Assembly (NCBI RefSeq): GCF_015040615.1
Contig: NZ_CP060402.1
Coordinates: 1,736,001-1,800,000, forward strand
Source of the DNA: Microbacterium sp. YJN-G
GTDB taxonomy: Bacteria; Actinomycetota; Actinomycetes; Actinomycetales; Microbacteriaceae
Direction: 5' to 3'
DNA: 64,000 nt
The position numbers and the translations under genes are program-made. Position 1 is the stretch's first letter; each line of letters opens with the position of its first letter. Shown here one piece after another: positions 56,208 through 64,000 of this stretch. Under the pieces are notes generated by a model. It made no database searches and was not told where the DNA came from. It saw only the letters and a program-made list of their open reading frames with translations.

Positions 56208-56993
56208 TCAGGCCTCGCTCATGGCGAGCTTGGCCTGCTGGCCCTTGGCCGCGTAGTAGGCGGCGCGAGCGGCATCCTTGCGGGCCTGCTCGGCGTAGCC
56301 GTGCTCGAGCACGTCCTGCGGCACCTCGAACTGAGTGTGCTTGTCGGTGCCGTTGTACTTCGAGATGTACGCGTCCAGCTCAGGACCCGAGGTCCACGAC
56401 GTGATCAGGTTGTACCGCGGCTCGGTGCCGTTGTGGGTGGTGGCGTGCCACAGGCGCTGCGTGTCGATGATCAGCTGCGCGCCGGCGGGCAGCGCGATGC
56501 GCACCTCGCCCTGGGGGTCGGTGCGGTTCTCACGCAGGACGAAGAAGCTGTCCTTGTCGTCGGTCAGGTTGAAGAACCCGCGCACGACCCAGCCGGTGCC
56601 GTCCGGGTTCAGGCGGTTGTTGTCGTCCTGGTGCAGGTTGTAGAGGCAGTCGCCGTAGGGCGTGGGCTGCAGCTCGATGACGCGGCAGCGGCCGACGTTG
56701 GCACCGGGCTCCTGGGCGCGACGGGTCAGGATGGGGGCCTTCTCGACCTGCGAGTCGATCCAGACGCCGTCCTTGTCGGTGCGCGGCGGCTTGTGGTTCC
56801 AGAAGCCGTTGCACTCGATGTCGCCCTTGGCGCTGGCGAGCGGAGCGAACCGGGTGTCACCCGAGGACTTCCAGTCGACGTACTCGATGTCCAGCCATTC
56901 CTTGGGGTCGAGCTCCTGGGCGTAGCTGTCGAGGATGACGAATCCCTTTTCCTCGAGGGCTTCGGACTTGATGTATCCCATGATCCGAGTCAT
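56208..56993 (-). CDS. 2OG-Fe(II) oxygenase-like protein
   Basis: A 261-residue protein. LYNLHQDDNNRLNPDG gives an HxD pair (His121, Asp123), and LWHATTHNGTEPRYNLITSW has a distal His (183 or 187) and Arg193, the iron and 2-oxoglutarate residues of the phytanoyl/JBP-like double-stranded beta helix. The first and last 40 residues are helical (Ala/Lys rich at the end). Substrate unknown. It has an iron-box-like site in front (57034-57046). Confidence 0.62.
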   Translation of the reverse strand: MTRIMGYIKSEALEEKGFVILDSYAQELDPKEWLDIEYVDWKSSGDTRFAPLASAKGDIECNGFWNHKPPRTDKDGVWIDSQVEKAPILTRRAQEPGANVGRCRVIELQPTPYGDCLYNLHQDDNNRLNPDGTGWVVRGFFNLTDDKDSFFVLRENRTDPQGEVRIALPAGAQLIIDTQRLWHATTHNGTEPRYNLITSWTSGPELDAYISKYNGTDKHTQFEVPQDVLEHGYAEQARKDAARAAYYAAKGQQAKLAMSEA

Positions 56994-57033
56994 GTCCTTT
57001 CGTAGCGGGCCAGCACGTTTTAACAGGCCCTAC

Positions 57034-57046
57034 TAAGGCAAGCCTA
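57034..57046. promoter_or_regulatory. iron-box-like sequence TAAGGCAAGCCTA
   Basis: In the leader of the oxygenase-like gene. Matches the left two thirds of the DtxR/IdeR consensus (TWAGGTWAGSCTWACCTWA) with one change, but the right third does not match. A related string (TAGGCTTGCTT) lies upstream of the last gene at 63846-63856. Suggestive only. Confidence 0.3.
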
Positions 57047-57150
57047 CATCGGGGCCCTGGACACGCCCCGGAGCCGGGCGGGATGAAATCGCCGCGGGCT
57101 AGACTCGATCGGGCGGCGCTCCGCTGGCCGCCAATCGGAGGATTCACGCA

Positions 57151-59151
57151 GTGATGGCAACGGCGACCAATGTCGAAGCGACCGCAACCGGCACCATCGA
57201 ATGGCTCGCCGCCCCCACGACCAACATCGTCGTCCCCGTCTACCAGCGGCAGTACCGCTGGGACATCGGCGCCTGCGAGAAGCTGCTCTCGGACGTGCGC
57301 GCGGTCGCCGGTGAGGACGATGCGCACCGGCATTTCATCGGCTCGATCCTCTCCGCCGAGGATGCCACCGGTGGTGATCTGATCCTCATCGACGGGCAGC
57401 AGCGCATCACGACGGTGATGCTGCTGATCGCCGCCCTCCACCACGCGGTCCGTGACACCGACCCGGCCCTCGCGGCCGAGCTCGAGCGCGTCGTGGTGCG
57501 TGCCGACGATGCGGACCGCACCAAGCTGCGCCCGCATGACGCGTGGGCCGAGCTGTACGAGACGGTCGTGCTCGATCGCCGCGACGACGCCGACCGCGAG
57601 TCGCGCTTCGACGACAACTACGCGTTCTTCCGCAGCCAGGTGCACGCCGACGAGGTTCCGCTGATCTGGCGCGGTCTGCGCCGGCTCGAGCACGTGTCGA
57701 TCACGCTCGGCGCCTCGGCGAACGCTCAGCAGATCTTCGAGAGCCTGAACTCCACCGGGCAGCCGCTGCGCGATCACGAGCTGATCCACAACTACATCCT
57801 GATGGGACTCTCGCACGCCGAGCAGCTGGCGGTCGAGGAGGAGTACTGGCTGCCGATCGAGCATCACACCGGCGAGACCATCGGCGCCTTCTGGCGGCAC
57901 TACCTGGTCATGACGACCGGACGCGAGATCGATGCGGCCGGTGAGCACGGCGTCTACGCCGCGTTCCGCGCCTCGTTCCCGCGCCTGGACGTCGAGCACC
58001 TGCGGGCGAACGCCGCGGTCTGGCGGGAGCACGCCGAGATCTACGGCATCCTGCTCGATCCGCGGGGCGAGCCGGATGCCGGCATCCGCGCACATCTCGA
58101 GCACGTGAACACCTTCGGACGCGCCACGTACCCGCTGGTCATGAGCGCCTACGGCGACCACCGTCGCGGCGCGATCGCACGCGATGAGCTGATCGAGGTG
58201 CTCGAATGGGTGCAGGCCATGTTCCTGCGCCGCGCCATCGTGGGCCTGCCCACCGACCGGCTCATCGCGCGGCTGTGCCGCGCCCGGCAGGACGGCCGTG
58301 ACACCCTCATGCGCGCGATCGCCCGGATCACCCCCTCGGATGAGCGGGTCAGCGCCGTGCTCAAGTACGGCGAGCTGCCGCACCCCGCGTACGTCCTGGG
58401 GCGCATCGCCGGTGTCACCGACACCTCGGGGTTCGACGTCGAGAGCATCGCTCCGGCCGTTCCCGCAGACGGCTGGAGCGGGGACGGCACGCGTCCGTGG
58501 AGCGAGTACAGCGAGGACGAGCAGAACAGCCACCGTGCGCTGGCCCCGACCCTGGGGAATCTGACGCTGCTCGAGCAGCCGCTCACCGAGCGCGTGTTCG
58601 GTGCGTCCTTCCCGGTCAAGCGTGACGACGCCTACGCCCGCAGCGCGGTCGACGCCACCCGCGCTCTCACGGGCCTGGACCGGTGGGGCACCGCCGAGAT
58701 CACCGCGCGCACCCTGCGGCTGACCGGTGAGCTGGTGCGCATCTGGGCGCGTCCTGCGCTGCCCGAGATCGACGACGACGGGCTCACGCCCGTGCTGGAT
58801 GCCGTGCGCCGGCGCGGCTGGCCGGCCGGATGGGATCGCGAGTTCGACTACTGCGAGTACCGCGGCGAGCACTGGGAGGTCAAGGACGTCAGGGCGCTGT
58901 TCAACCGCGTCTTCCGCCGGGCCTGGACCGACGACCGCGCATCCGCGCTGGCCTACAGCGCCCGCCACGGCGGGCCGCTGTACGACGAGATGGCCTGGAA
59001 GGGCCACTGGGACACCCTCGCCGAGGGCTGCCACCTCTACATGGGATGGGATTCGAACTACATGATGACCGCGCTGCAGGGCGTGCTGGAGGAATCCGGC
59101 ATCGCCGCCGAGGTGTTCGTGAAGTACTCCTACATCGGGAACGTGATGTGA
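57151..59151 (+). CDS. DUF262 protein with degenerate DUF1524 part (GmrSD-like)
   Basis: A 666-residue protein. N-terminal DUF262: VPVYQRQYRW (28-37), FIGSIL (62-67) and DGQQRITT (81-88), the NTP-linked core of GmrSD type IV restriction enzymes. The C-terminal DUF1524 scaffold is present (LGNLTLLEQPL, about 468-478; FPVKRDDAYARS), but the normal EHIxPQ is ESIAPAVP (431-438) and the Asn after PL is Thr, so the HNH nuclease residues are lost. The last 120 residues form an extra domain. Start GTG 57151 has GGAGG upstream; ATG 57154 is adjacent. Cotranscribed with the next gene. Confidence 0.75.
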   Translation: MMATATNVEATATGTIEWLAAPTTNIVVPVYQRQYRWDIGACEKLLSDVRAVAGEDDAHRHFIGSILSAEDATGGDLILIDGQQRITTVMLLIAALHHAVRDTDPALAAELERVVVRADDADRTKLRPHDAWAELYETVVLDRRDDADRESRFDDNYAFFRSQVHADEVPLIWRGLRRLEHVSITLGASANAQQIFESLNSTGQPLRDHELIHNYILMGLSHAEQLAVEEEYWLPIEHHTGETIGAFWRHYLVMTTGREIDAAGEHGVYAAFRASFPRLDVEHLRANAAVWREHAEIYGILLDPRGEPDAGIRAHLEHVNTFGRATYPLVMSAYGDHRRGAIARDELIEVLEWVQAMFLRRAIVGLPTDRLIARLCRARQDGRDTLMRAIARITPSDERVSAVLKYGELPHPAYVLGRIAGVTDTSGFDVESIAPAVPADGWSGDGTRPWSEYSEDEQNSHRALAPTLGNLTLLEQPLTERVFGASFPVKRDDAYARSAVDATRALTGLDRWGTAEITARTLRLTGELVRIWARPALPEIDDDGLTPVLDAVRRRGWPAGWDREFDYCEYRGEHWEVKDVRALFNRVFRRAWTDDRASALAYSARHGGPLYDEMAWKGHWDTLAEGCHLYMGWDSNYMMTALQGVLEESGIAAEVFVKYSYIGNVM

Positions 59152-60404
59152 TGAGGGCGACGACGAGCATCCGCCGCATGCAAGGCCTCACCGTCGAGGA
59201 GCACACCCTCACCGTCCCGCTGGTGTGGGGCGACCCGGCCGACGCGCGCACGATCGACGTGTTCGCCGCCGTGGTCAGCCGCGAGGGCGGCGAGGACCTG
59301 CCCTACCTGCTGTTCCTGCAGGGCGGCCCTGGTCATGAGGCCCCGCGCGCCTTCCAGTCGTCCTCCGCGCCGGCCTGGCTGGAGGCGGCGCTGCGCGAGC
59401 ACCGTCTCGTGCTGCTCGATCAGCGCGGCACCGGCCGCTCGACGCCGGTCGGCGATCGCGACCTCGAGCGCGGGGCGGGTGCCGTCGCCGAGCACCTCAC
59501 GCATCTGCGCGCCGATGCGATCGTGCGGGATGCCGAGGCGCTGCGCGAGCACCTGGGTGCGGAGAAGTGGAATGTGCTGGGCCAGTCGTTCGGCGGGTTC
59601 ACCACGCTGGCGTACCTCTCGACGGATGCCTCGTCGCTCGACCGCGTGTACATCACCGGTGGGCTGAGCACGCTCGACCGCTCCCCCGACGAGGTCTACG
59701 CACTCTGCTACGACAAGATGCGCGACGCCTCGGAGCGCTACTACCGTCGCTTCCCGGAGCACAGGGACCGGATGCGCCGACTGGCCGACCTCGCGACGCA
59801 GGGACGGCTCACGCTGCCCGACGGCGAGGTCGTGTCCCTCTCACGCCTGCGCTCGGCCGGTTCCGCGCTGGGCACGAACGACGGCTGGCAGACGCTGTGG
59901 TCGCTGCTGGAGCTCGATCCCGAGTCGAACGCGTTCCGATACGACCTCGCCCACGCGATGCCGTTCAGCGGGCGCAATCCGCTGTACTTCGCGTTCCACG
60001 AGTCCAGCTACGCCTCCGGTCACGCCACCCGCTGGGCGGCGGAGCGGGTGGAACCGGCCGACTTCGCCGAGGATCCGACGCTGTTCACCGGTGAGCACAT
60101 CCGCCGGGAGTGGACCGAGACCGTGCCGGCCTTCCGCCCGTGGCGCGATGTGGCCATCTCACTCGCCGAGCACGAGTGGCCGGTGATCTACGACGCCGCC
60201 GCCATCCGCGACTCGGATGCGCGCGGTGCCGCCGCCGTGTACGTCAACGACGTGTACGTGCCGCTGGAGTACTCGCTCGAGACCGCCCGGCTGATGCCCG
60301 GCGTCAAGCTCTGGGTCACCAGCGAGCACGAGCACAACGGCCTGCGCTCGGGCCCCGTGCTGGAGCACCTGGTCGACCTCGCGCACGACCGCCGCGTGCG
60401 CTGA
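59151..60404 (+). CDS. alpha/beta hydrolase, prolyl aminopeptidase-like (S33)
   Basis: A 417-residue protein whose ATG 59151 overlaps the DUF262 stop by one base. Signatures of family S33: GGPGHE (58-63), LLDQRGTGRS (88-97), nucleophile GQSFGG with Ser146, and a C-terminal His in SEHEHNGLRSG. It removes N-terminal residues (typically proline) from peptides, in the cytoplasm. The overlap suggests joint expression with the DUF262 gene; a functional link is not known. Confidence 0.87.
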   Translation: MRATTSIRRMQGLTVEEHTLTVPLVWGDPADARTIDVFAAVVSREGGEDLPYLLFLQGGPGHEAPRAFQSSSAPAWLEAALREHRLVLLDQRGTGRSTPVGDRDLERGAGAVAEHLTHLRADAIVRDAEALREHLGAEKWNVLGQSFGGFTTLAYLSTDASSLDRVYITGGLSTLDRSPDEVYALCYDKMRDASERYYRRFPEHRDRMRRLADLATQGRLTLPDGEVVSLSRLRSAGSALGTNDGWQTLWSLLELDPESNAFRYDLAHAMPFSGRNPLYFAFHESSYASGHATRWAAERVEPADFAEDPTLFTGEHIRREWTETVPAFRPWRDVAISLAEHEWPVIYDAAAIRDSDARGAAAVYVNDVYVPLEYSLETARLMPGVKLWVTSEHEHNGLRSGPVLEHLVDLAHDRRVR

Positions 60405-60422
60405 GACGCACGACGCGGCGCG

Positions 60423-60680
60423 TCACCGCGACGCGTCGTCATCCTCGTCGTCGGGCACCTCGATGGCCTGCTCGGCGACATCGGCGGGATTCGCCTCCAC
60501 GCCGTCCGGTCGAGGGCGGCGCGTGGTGCGCTCCGGATCGTGCGGGTCGTCCCTGAGCTCGCGATCCTGCTCCAGACGATCGCCCTCGGCGGCCTGGTCG
60601 ACGGTCTCCTCACCCGGGTCGACGGTCTCCTCACCCGGGTAGGCGCTGTCCTGTCCGGTCATGTCATCCCGCTCGGTCAT
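60423..60680 (-). CDS. small acidic protein, likely disordered
   Basis: An 85-residue protein very rich in Asp and Glu, with tandem PGEETVD repeats. Start ATG 60680 follows GAGGAGTG. No family recognised; such acidic low-complexity proteins are common in Microbacterium. Convergent with the S33 gene, stop-to-stop distance 18 bases. Confidence 0.6.
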   Translation of the reverse strand: MTERDDMTGQDSAYPGEETVDPGEETVDQAAEGDRLEQDRELRDDPHDPERTTRRPRPDGVEANPADVAEQAIEVPDDEDDDASR

Positions 60681-60823
60681 GTCATCACTCCTCGTCCGGC
60701 TGCCCTCTCTGAAGGCTGCGGACAGCATCCCGCGACGCGTCGTCCACCGGAAGGGGGTTGCGTCGCCACCGCGGCGTCGTCAACCCCCGCGCGGCCACCA
60801 GCCGGGCGCCGTACCGTGGCCGG

Positions 60824-61699
60824 ATGCCGATGAGCCGGAAGAACGAGCCGGAGCCGGCCGGGCGCATCCGGGTCGGCACGTCGGGCTGGCGCTATCGTTC
60901 CTGGCGAGGGGACTTCTACCCGCGCGGTCTCGTGCAGCGGCGGGAGCTGGAGTACATCGGCGAGAGCTTCTCGACCGTCGAGATCAACGGCAGCTTCTAC
61001 TCCCTACAGCGTCCGGACAGCTACCGGCGCTGGCGCGACAGCGTTCCCGACGGGTTCGTCTTCGCGGTGAAGGGGTCGCGGTACATCACGCACATGCGGC
61101 GCCTGCGCGACGTCGGGATGCCACTGGCCAACTTCTTCGCATCCGGCGTCCTCGCACTCGGTGATCGCCTCGGACCGGTCCTGTGGCAGCTGCCCGCGCG
61201 ACAGCGGTTCGAACACGACGTCATGGCCGGCTTCCTCGCACAGCTGCCGCAGACGACAGGACAGGCACGCGAACTCGCCCGGCGGCACGACGAGCGCGTC
61301 CAGGGCCGCACATGGCTCGACATCGACGAGGATCGTCCGATCCGGCACGCGATCGAGCCGCGTGCCGAGAGCTTCGACGATCCCGCCTTCCACGAGCTGC
61401 TGCGCGCCCACGGCGTGGCCCTGGCGATCGCCGACACCGCAGGGCGGTGGCCCCGGTTCGAGGCCGCCACCGCCGACTTCGCGTACGTCCGGCTGCACGG
61501 CAGCACCGAGCTCTATCACAGCGGTTACACGCCGGAAGAACTGCGGTCCTGGGCAGACCTGTGCCGGCGGCTGTCGGTCTCGCCGGAGGGCGAGCCCCGC
61601 GACGTGCTGGTGTACTTCGACAACGACGCACGCGGGCATGCCCCGCACGACGCCAGGGCGCTCGCCGAGCTGGTCGGCGACGGCCCCCGGCCGCTGTGA
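60824..61699 (+). CDS. DUF72 family protein
   Basis: About 291 residues (ATG 60824; ATG 60830 is possible). DUF72 features: IRVGTSGWRYRSWRGDFYP, FSTVEINGSFYSL and FVFAVKGSRYITHMRRL at the start, WLDIDEDRP and YVRLHGSTELY at the end. A TIM-barrel family of unknown reaction. Convergent with the YihY gene. Confidence 0.88.
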   Translation: MPMSRKNEPEPAGRIRVGTSGWRYRSWRGDFYPRGLVQRRELEYIGESFSTVEINGSFYSLQRPDSYRRWRDSVPDGFVFAVKGSRYITHMRRLRDVGMPLANFFASGVLALGDRLGPVLWQLPARQRFEHDVMAGFLAQLPQTTGQARELARRHDERVQGRTWLDIDEDRPIRHAIEPRAESFDDPAFHELLRAHGVALAIADTAGRWPRFEAATADFAYVRLHGSTELYHSGYTPEELRSWADLCRRLSVSPEGEPRDVLVYFDNDARGHAPHDARALAELVGDGPRPL

Positions 61700-61746
61700 G
61701 GCTTCCACGGATGCCGCTGCACCGGATGCCGCGGACCGGGCGGGGT

Positions 61747-62760
61747 TCAGCGCCGCGAGCGGCGCAGCCGGCGCGCGTCGCGCTCGTCGCGCAGGTCGTT
61801 CTCGGCATTGCGCTCGAGGCGCTCCGTGTCGCGCAGCTCGACCTGCAGGTCGCGCTCGGCCGGGATCCCCTCGCGCAGCTCGTGCACGCGCTCGAGCTCG
61901 GCATCCAGCAGCGCTCCGAGCAGCAGGGCCATGTTGCCGATCCACAGCCAGAGCAGGAAGATCACGATGCCGGCGAAGGAACCGTAGATGCGGTCGTAGT
62001 CGGCGAGGTTCGAGACGTAGAACCCGAAGCCGAACGAGGCGATCGCGAACAGCAGCAGGGCGGCGACCGCCCCCACGCTGATGAACCGGAACCGGGGCTG
62101 CCGCACATTGGGCGCGAAGTAGTAGAGCACCGCGACGATAAGCGCCACGATCAGGACCAGCGCCGGCCAGCGGCCGATCCGCCAGATCGTGAGCGCCACC
62201 TCGCCCGCGCCCAGCATCCCCCCGATCGATTCCGCCACCGGCCTGCTGAGGGCCGCCAGCACGCAGGCGATCGTGACGAGCACGAACACGAGCAGGGTGA
62301 CCAGCAGGTGGATCGGCTTGGCCTTCCAGTACACCCGCCCCTCCGGCACGCCGTAGATGCGGTTGATCGCCCGGCCGAGGGCCGTCACGTAACGCGCCAC
62401 GGACCACAGCGCCACCGCCAGTGCCGGCAGCAGCACCCAGATTCCGCCCGCGGTGGAGGCGACCTCCTCGATGGGTTCGGCGATCGCGTCGACCACGTCC
62501 GTTGCGAGCACATCGCGCGCGACATCCAGCACGGCGTCGACCGCGGTCCTCTTCTCACCGATCACGCCGATCAGCGAGAACGCGGCGATGAGTGCCGGGA
62601 ACAGGGCGAGGACGGCGTAGAACGTCAGCCCGGCCGCGGCATCCGCCGACCAGGTGCGGAAGAACCCGCGCGCGACGCGGCGCACGACCAGCTTGCCCTG
62701 GTCGCGACGACCGGCGGCGTCGCGATCCGTCTCGGCGCTCGCGCCGGCATCCGTCCCCAT
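61747..62760 (-). CDS. YihY/BrkB-type membrane protein
   Basis: A 337-residue protein from ATG 62760 (TGAGGAGC upstream). N-terminal LVVRRVARGFFRTWSADAAA, then LTFYAVLALFPALIAA, followed by five or six membrane helices, is the YihY/virulence-factor BrkB pattern; the end is a highly charged cytoplasmic tail. Often once called ribonuclease BN, incorrectly. Role in the cell is unclear. Confidence 0.9.
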   Translation of the reverse strand: MGTDAGASAETDRDAAGRRDQGKLVVRRVARGFFRTWSADAAAGLTFYAVLALFPALIAAFSLIGVIGEKRTAVDAVLDVARDVLATDVVDAIAEPIEEVASTAGGIWVLLPALAVALWSVARYVTALGRAINRIYGVPEGRVYWKAKPIHLLVTLLVFVLVTIACVLAALSRPVAESIGGMLGAGEVALTIWRIGRWPALVLIVALIVAVLYYFAPNVRQPRFRFISVGAVAALLLFAIASFGFGFYVSNLADYDRIYGSFAGIVIFLLWLWIGNMALLLGALLDAELERVHELREGIPAERDLQVELRDTERLERNAENDLRDERDARRLRRSRR

Positions 62761-62882
62761 GCTCCTCAGTGTGGCCTGTGCCGGCCGCACCTGCCACCGG
62801 CCTTGCCGCGGTGCGGACCCGGTGCTAAGCGGCTCCTGTCAAGCCCCTGGGGACGCGAGGCGCCGCACGGGAGGATTCAGGC

Positions 62883-63167
62883 ATGAGCGATCCGACTTCA
62901 ACGCTGGCCACCGGCGGCGACGACGAGAAGGCCGCCGAATCGACCGGCGCGCAGGCTGCGAGCGAGCAGCCGACGACCGAGCAGCTTCAGGAGCCGAGCA
63001 CCGAGAAGGAGCCCGGTGAGGAGCCGAAGGCTGAGAAGCCGCACGATCCCGAGCCCAGCCATCAGGCGGTCGGGATCGGTGTGGTCGGCGGACCCCAGTC
63101 CCTCCCCGAGGATGAGGTCCAGGAGGAGGCCGAGGCCGAAGAGGATGGTGGGGCGGGTGGGACTTGA
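62883..63167 (+). CDS. acidic disordered protein overlapping a tRNA gene
   Basis: 94 residues, mostly Glu/Ala/Pro/Lys (AAESTGAQAASEQPTTEQLQ), with one hydrophobic patch (VGIGVVGG). GAGGATTC upstream of ATG 62883. Its last 22 bases lie inside the tRNA-Met gene on the other strand, so the C-terminus is partly dictated by the tRNA. No family recognised. Confidence 0.6.
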   Translation: MSDPTSTLATGGDDEKAAESTGAQAASEQPTTEQLQEPSTEKEPGEEPKAEKPHDPEPSHQAVGIGVVGGPQSLPEDEVQEEAEAEEDGGAGGT

Positions 63168-63222
63168 ACCCACGATCGTCGGGTTATGAGCCCGCTGCCT
63201 TGACCAGCTTGGCCACCGCCCC
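63146..63222 (-). tRNA. tRNA-Met(CAU), elongator type
   Basis: 77-nucleotide gene with encoded CCA. Acceptor GGGGCGG/CCGCCCC, anticodon arm GCGGG-CTCATAA-CCCG with anticodon CAU, T arm GTGGG/CCCAC with loop TTCAAGT. The G1-C72 pair excludes the initiator. CAU could also be tRNA-Ile2 after modification, so Met is the likely but not certain identity. Confidence 0.9.
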
Positions 63223-63245
63223 GTCACACCAGCCTAGCGGTGCAC

Positions 63246-63782
63246 TCAGAGCGCCTCGGACGCGGAATGCGTCTCGATGTGGCGCAGATACGTCGCGGCG
63301 TTGTCCCTCAGCCCCTGCCGCTCGTCATCGGTGAGCGCGCGACGCACCTTCGCCGGCACGCCCGCCACGAGCGACCCGTCGGGCACCTCGGTGCCGCCGA
63401 GCACGACGGCTCCCGCTGCGACCAGGCATCCGCGGCCGATGACGGCTCCGCTGAGCACCACGGCACCCATGCCGATCAGCGAGCCCTCGCCGATCGTGCA
63501 GCCGTGCACGACGGCGTTGTGCCCGATCGAGACCCGCTCGCCGATGTCGACGCCGTGACCGCTGTCGACGTGCACCGATACGTTGTCCTGCACGTTCGCG
63601 TCGGCCCCGACCCGGATGGGCGCCGAGTCCGCCCGCAGCACCGCGTTGTACCAGATGCTGGCCCGCGGGCCGAGCGTGACGGCCCCCACCACCCGGGCAC
63701 CGGGTGCGAGGAAGGCGTCTTCGGCGACGTCGGGACGCCGATCGGGAAGGGCGATCACGGATGCTTCGGCGGCGATGCTCAT
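63246..63782 (-). CDS. gamma carbonic anhydrase-like hexapeptide protein
   Basis: A 178-residue left-handed beta-helix protein (repeats such as SLIGMGAVVLSGAVIGRGCL). The three zinc His of the gamma-CA fold are in place: His71 (SVHVD), His88 and His93 (IGHNAVVHG). It may be a carbonic anhydrase or a related acyl-type enzyme of the YrdA/PaaY group. Divergent from the partial gene at 63925. Confidence 0.85.
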   Translation of the reverse strand: MSIAAEASVIALPDRRPDVAEDAFLAPGARVVGAVTLGPRASIWYNAVLRADSAPIRVGADANVQDNVSVHVDSGHGVDIGERVSIGHNAVVHGCTIGEGSLIGMGAVVLSGAVIGRGCLVAAGAVVLGGTEVPDGSLVAGVPAKVRRALTDDERQGLRDNAATYLRHIETHSASEAL

Positions 63783-63801
63783 GTAGGTGAGACTACCCTC
63801 A
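63783..63801 (+). promoter_or_regulatory. iron-box-like (IdeR/DtxR) site
   Basis: GTAGGTGAGACTACCCTCA matches the 19-base consensus TTAGGTTAGGCTAACCTAA at 14 positions. It lies between the carbonic-anhydrase-like gene and the last gene. With TTGCCTAGGCTTGCTT at 63841-63856 downstream, it suggests iron control of the next gene. Confidence 0.35.
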
Positions 63802-63924
63802 GAACCGCGGAATCACGCGGCAGAACCCCCACGGTAAGCGTTGCCTAGGCTTGCTTGCGGAATGCCCTGAGCTGAGTAGCGTTGTCTTCATCAAGCCCGC
63901 TTGAGCACATTCCGGAGGATTTTC

Positions 63925-64000
63925 ATGAGCAAGGCGCAGACCGTCCCCACCACCGCCGTCGACCCGACCGTGGCTGCGGCAGCGGCCCAGTTCCTCTCCC
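63925..64000 (+). CDS. start of a gene, possibly Dps (ferritin-like); cut by window
   Basis: Only 25 codons are visible: MSKAQTVPTTAVDPT then an Ala run and QFLS. CCGGAGGATTTTC is a strong ribosome site. The text recalls actinobacterial Dps starts (QFLS before the ferritin-like helices), and iron-box-like sites upstream fit, but the identity cannot be proved from this fragment. Confidence 0.4.
   Translation, partial: MSKAQTVPTTAVDPTVAAAAAQFLS

Noticed and set aside
56857..59034. 725-codon minus-strand frame opposite the DUF262 gene
   Set aside because: Shadow of the DUF262 gene; composition is repetitive and the DUF262 motifs on the plus strand are clear.

Overview
High-GC actinobacterial chromosome segment, most likely Microbacterium or a close Microbacteriaceae relative. 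The clues are the fasR-fabD-fabH-acpP-fabF cluster beside aceE and a DUF3145 gene, the many GTG starts, TAGGCT-type -10 boxes and leaderless genes. Three regions: host DNA (1-4800), a complete-looking prophage of about 41.5 kb (about 4801-46332), and host DNA again (46333-64000).

Host left: a YchJ-family gene cut by the window edge, an aldo/keto reductase overlapping an ICMT/PEMT-like membrane methyltransferase, a membrane acyltransferase, and a two-gene unit of iron-containing redox enzyme plus CDGSH Fe-S protein.

Prophage: a siphovirus-type genome. Nearly everything is on the minus strand, from cro at the right end leftwards through antirepressor, recombination (YqaJ exonuclease, RecT-like), helicase/methylase fusion, C5 methylase, SSB, many tiny zinc-binding proteins, HNH, terminase, portal, protease, capsid, tail, tape measure, tail fibre, endolysin and holins, ending at a strong terminator near 7.2 kb. 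Plus-strand exceptions are the repressor at the right end, an integrase operon at the left end, and small cargo (moron) genes at 6.65, 10.8-11.4 and 27.9 kb.

The most remarkable part is the junction. A host tRNA-Val(UAC) gene on the minus strand is cut in its anticodon arm: nucleotides 1-40 lie at 46328-46367 and nucleotides 36-76 at 4760-4800. Neither half is completed by phage DNA. The prophage carries its own intact tRNA-Val(UAC) at 6138-6209, 13 bases after the integrase stop. The attachment site also lies inside the phage repressor gene. In the prophage the repressor is 112 residues and stops at a TAA supplied by the host tRNA; in the circular phage it would read on for 27 codons to position 4884, overlap the next small gene by ATGA, and be followed by the integrase. 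This is the arrangement of integration-dependent immunity known from mycobacteriophages BPs, Brujita and Giles, here joined to loss and apparent replacement of an isoacceptor tRNA.

Host right: aceE (pyruvate dehydrogenase E1), the fasR and type II fatty-acid synthesis genes, DUF3145, a zinc alcohol dehydrogenase, a 2OG/Fe(II)-oxygenase-like protein, a DUF262 protein with a decayed DUF1524 nuclease motif followed by an S33 peptidase, DUF72, YihY-family membrane protein, tRNA-Met(CAT), a gamma-carbonic-anhydrase-fold protein, and the first codons of a gene that may encode Dps. Most starts were chosen from overlaps and ribosome binding sites; all functions are read by eye from the sequence, without database searches.
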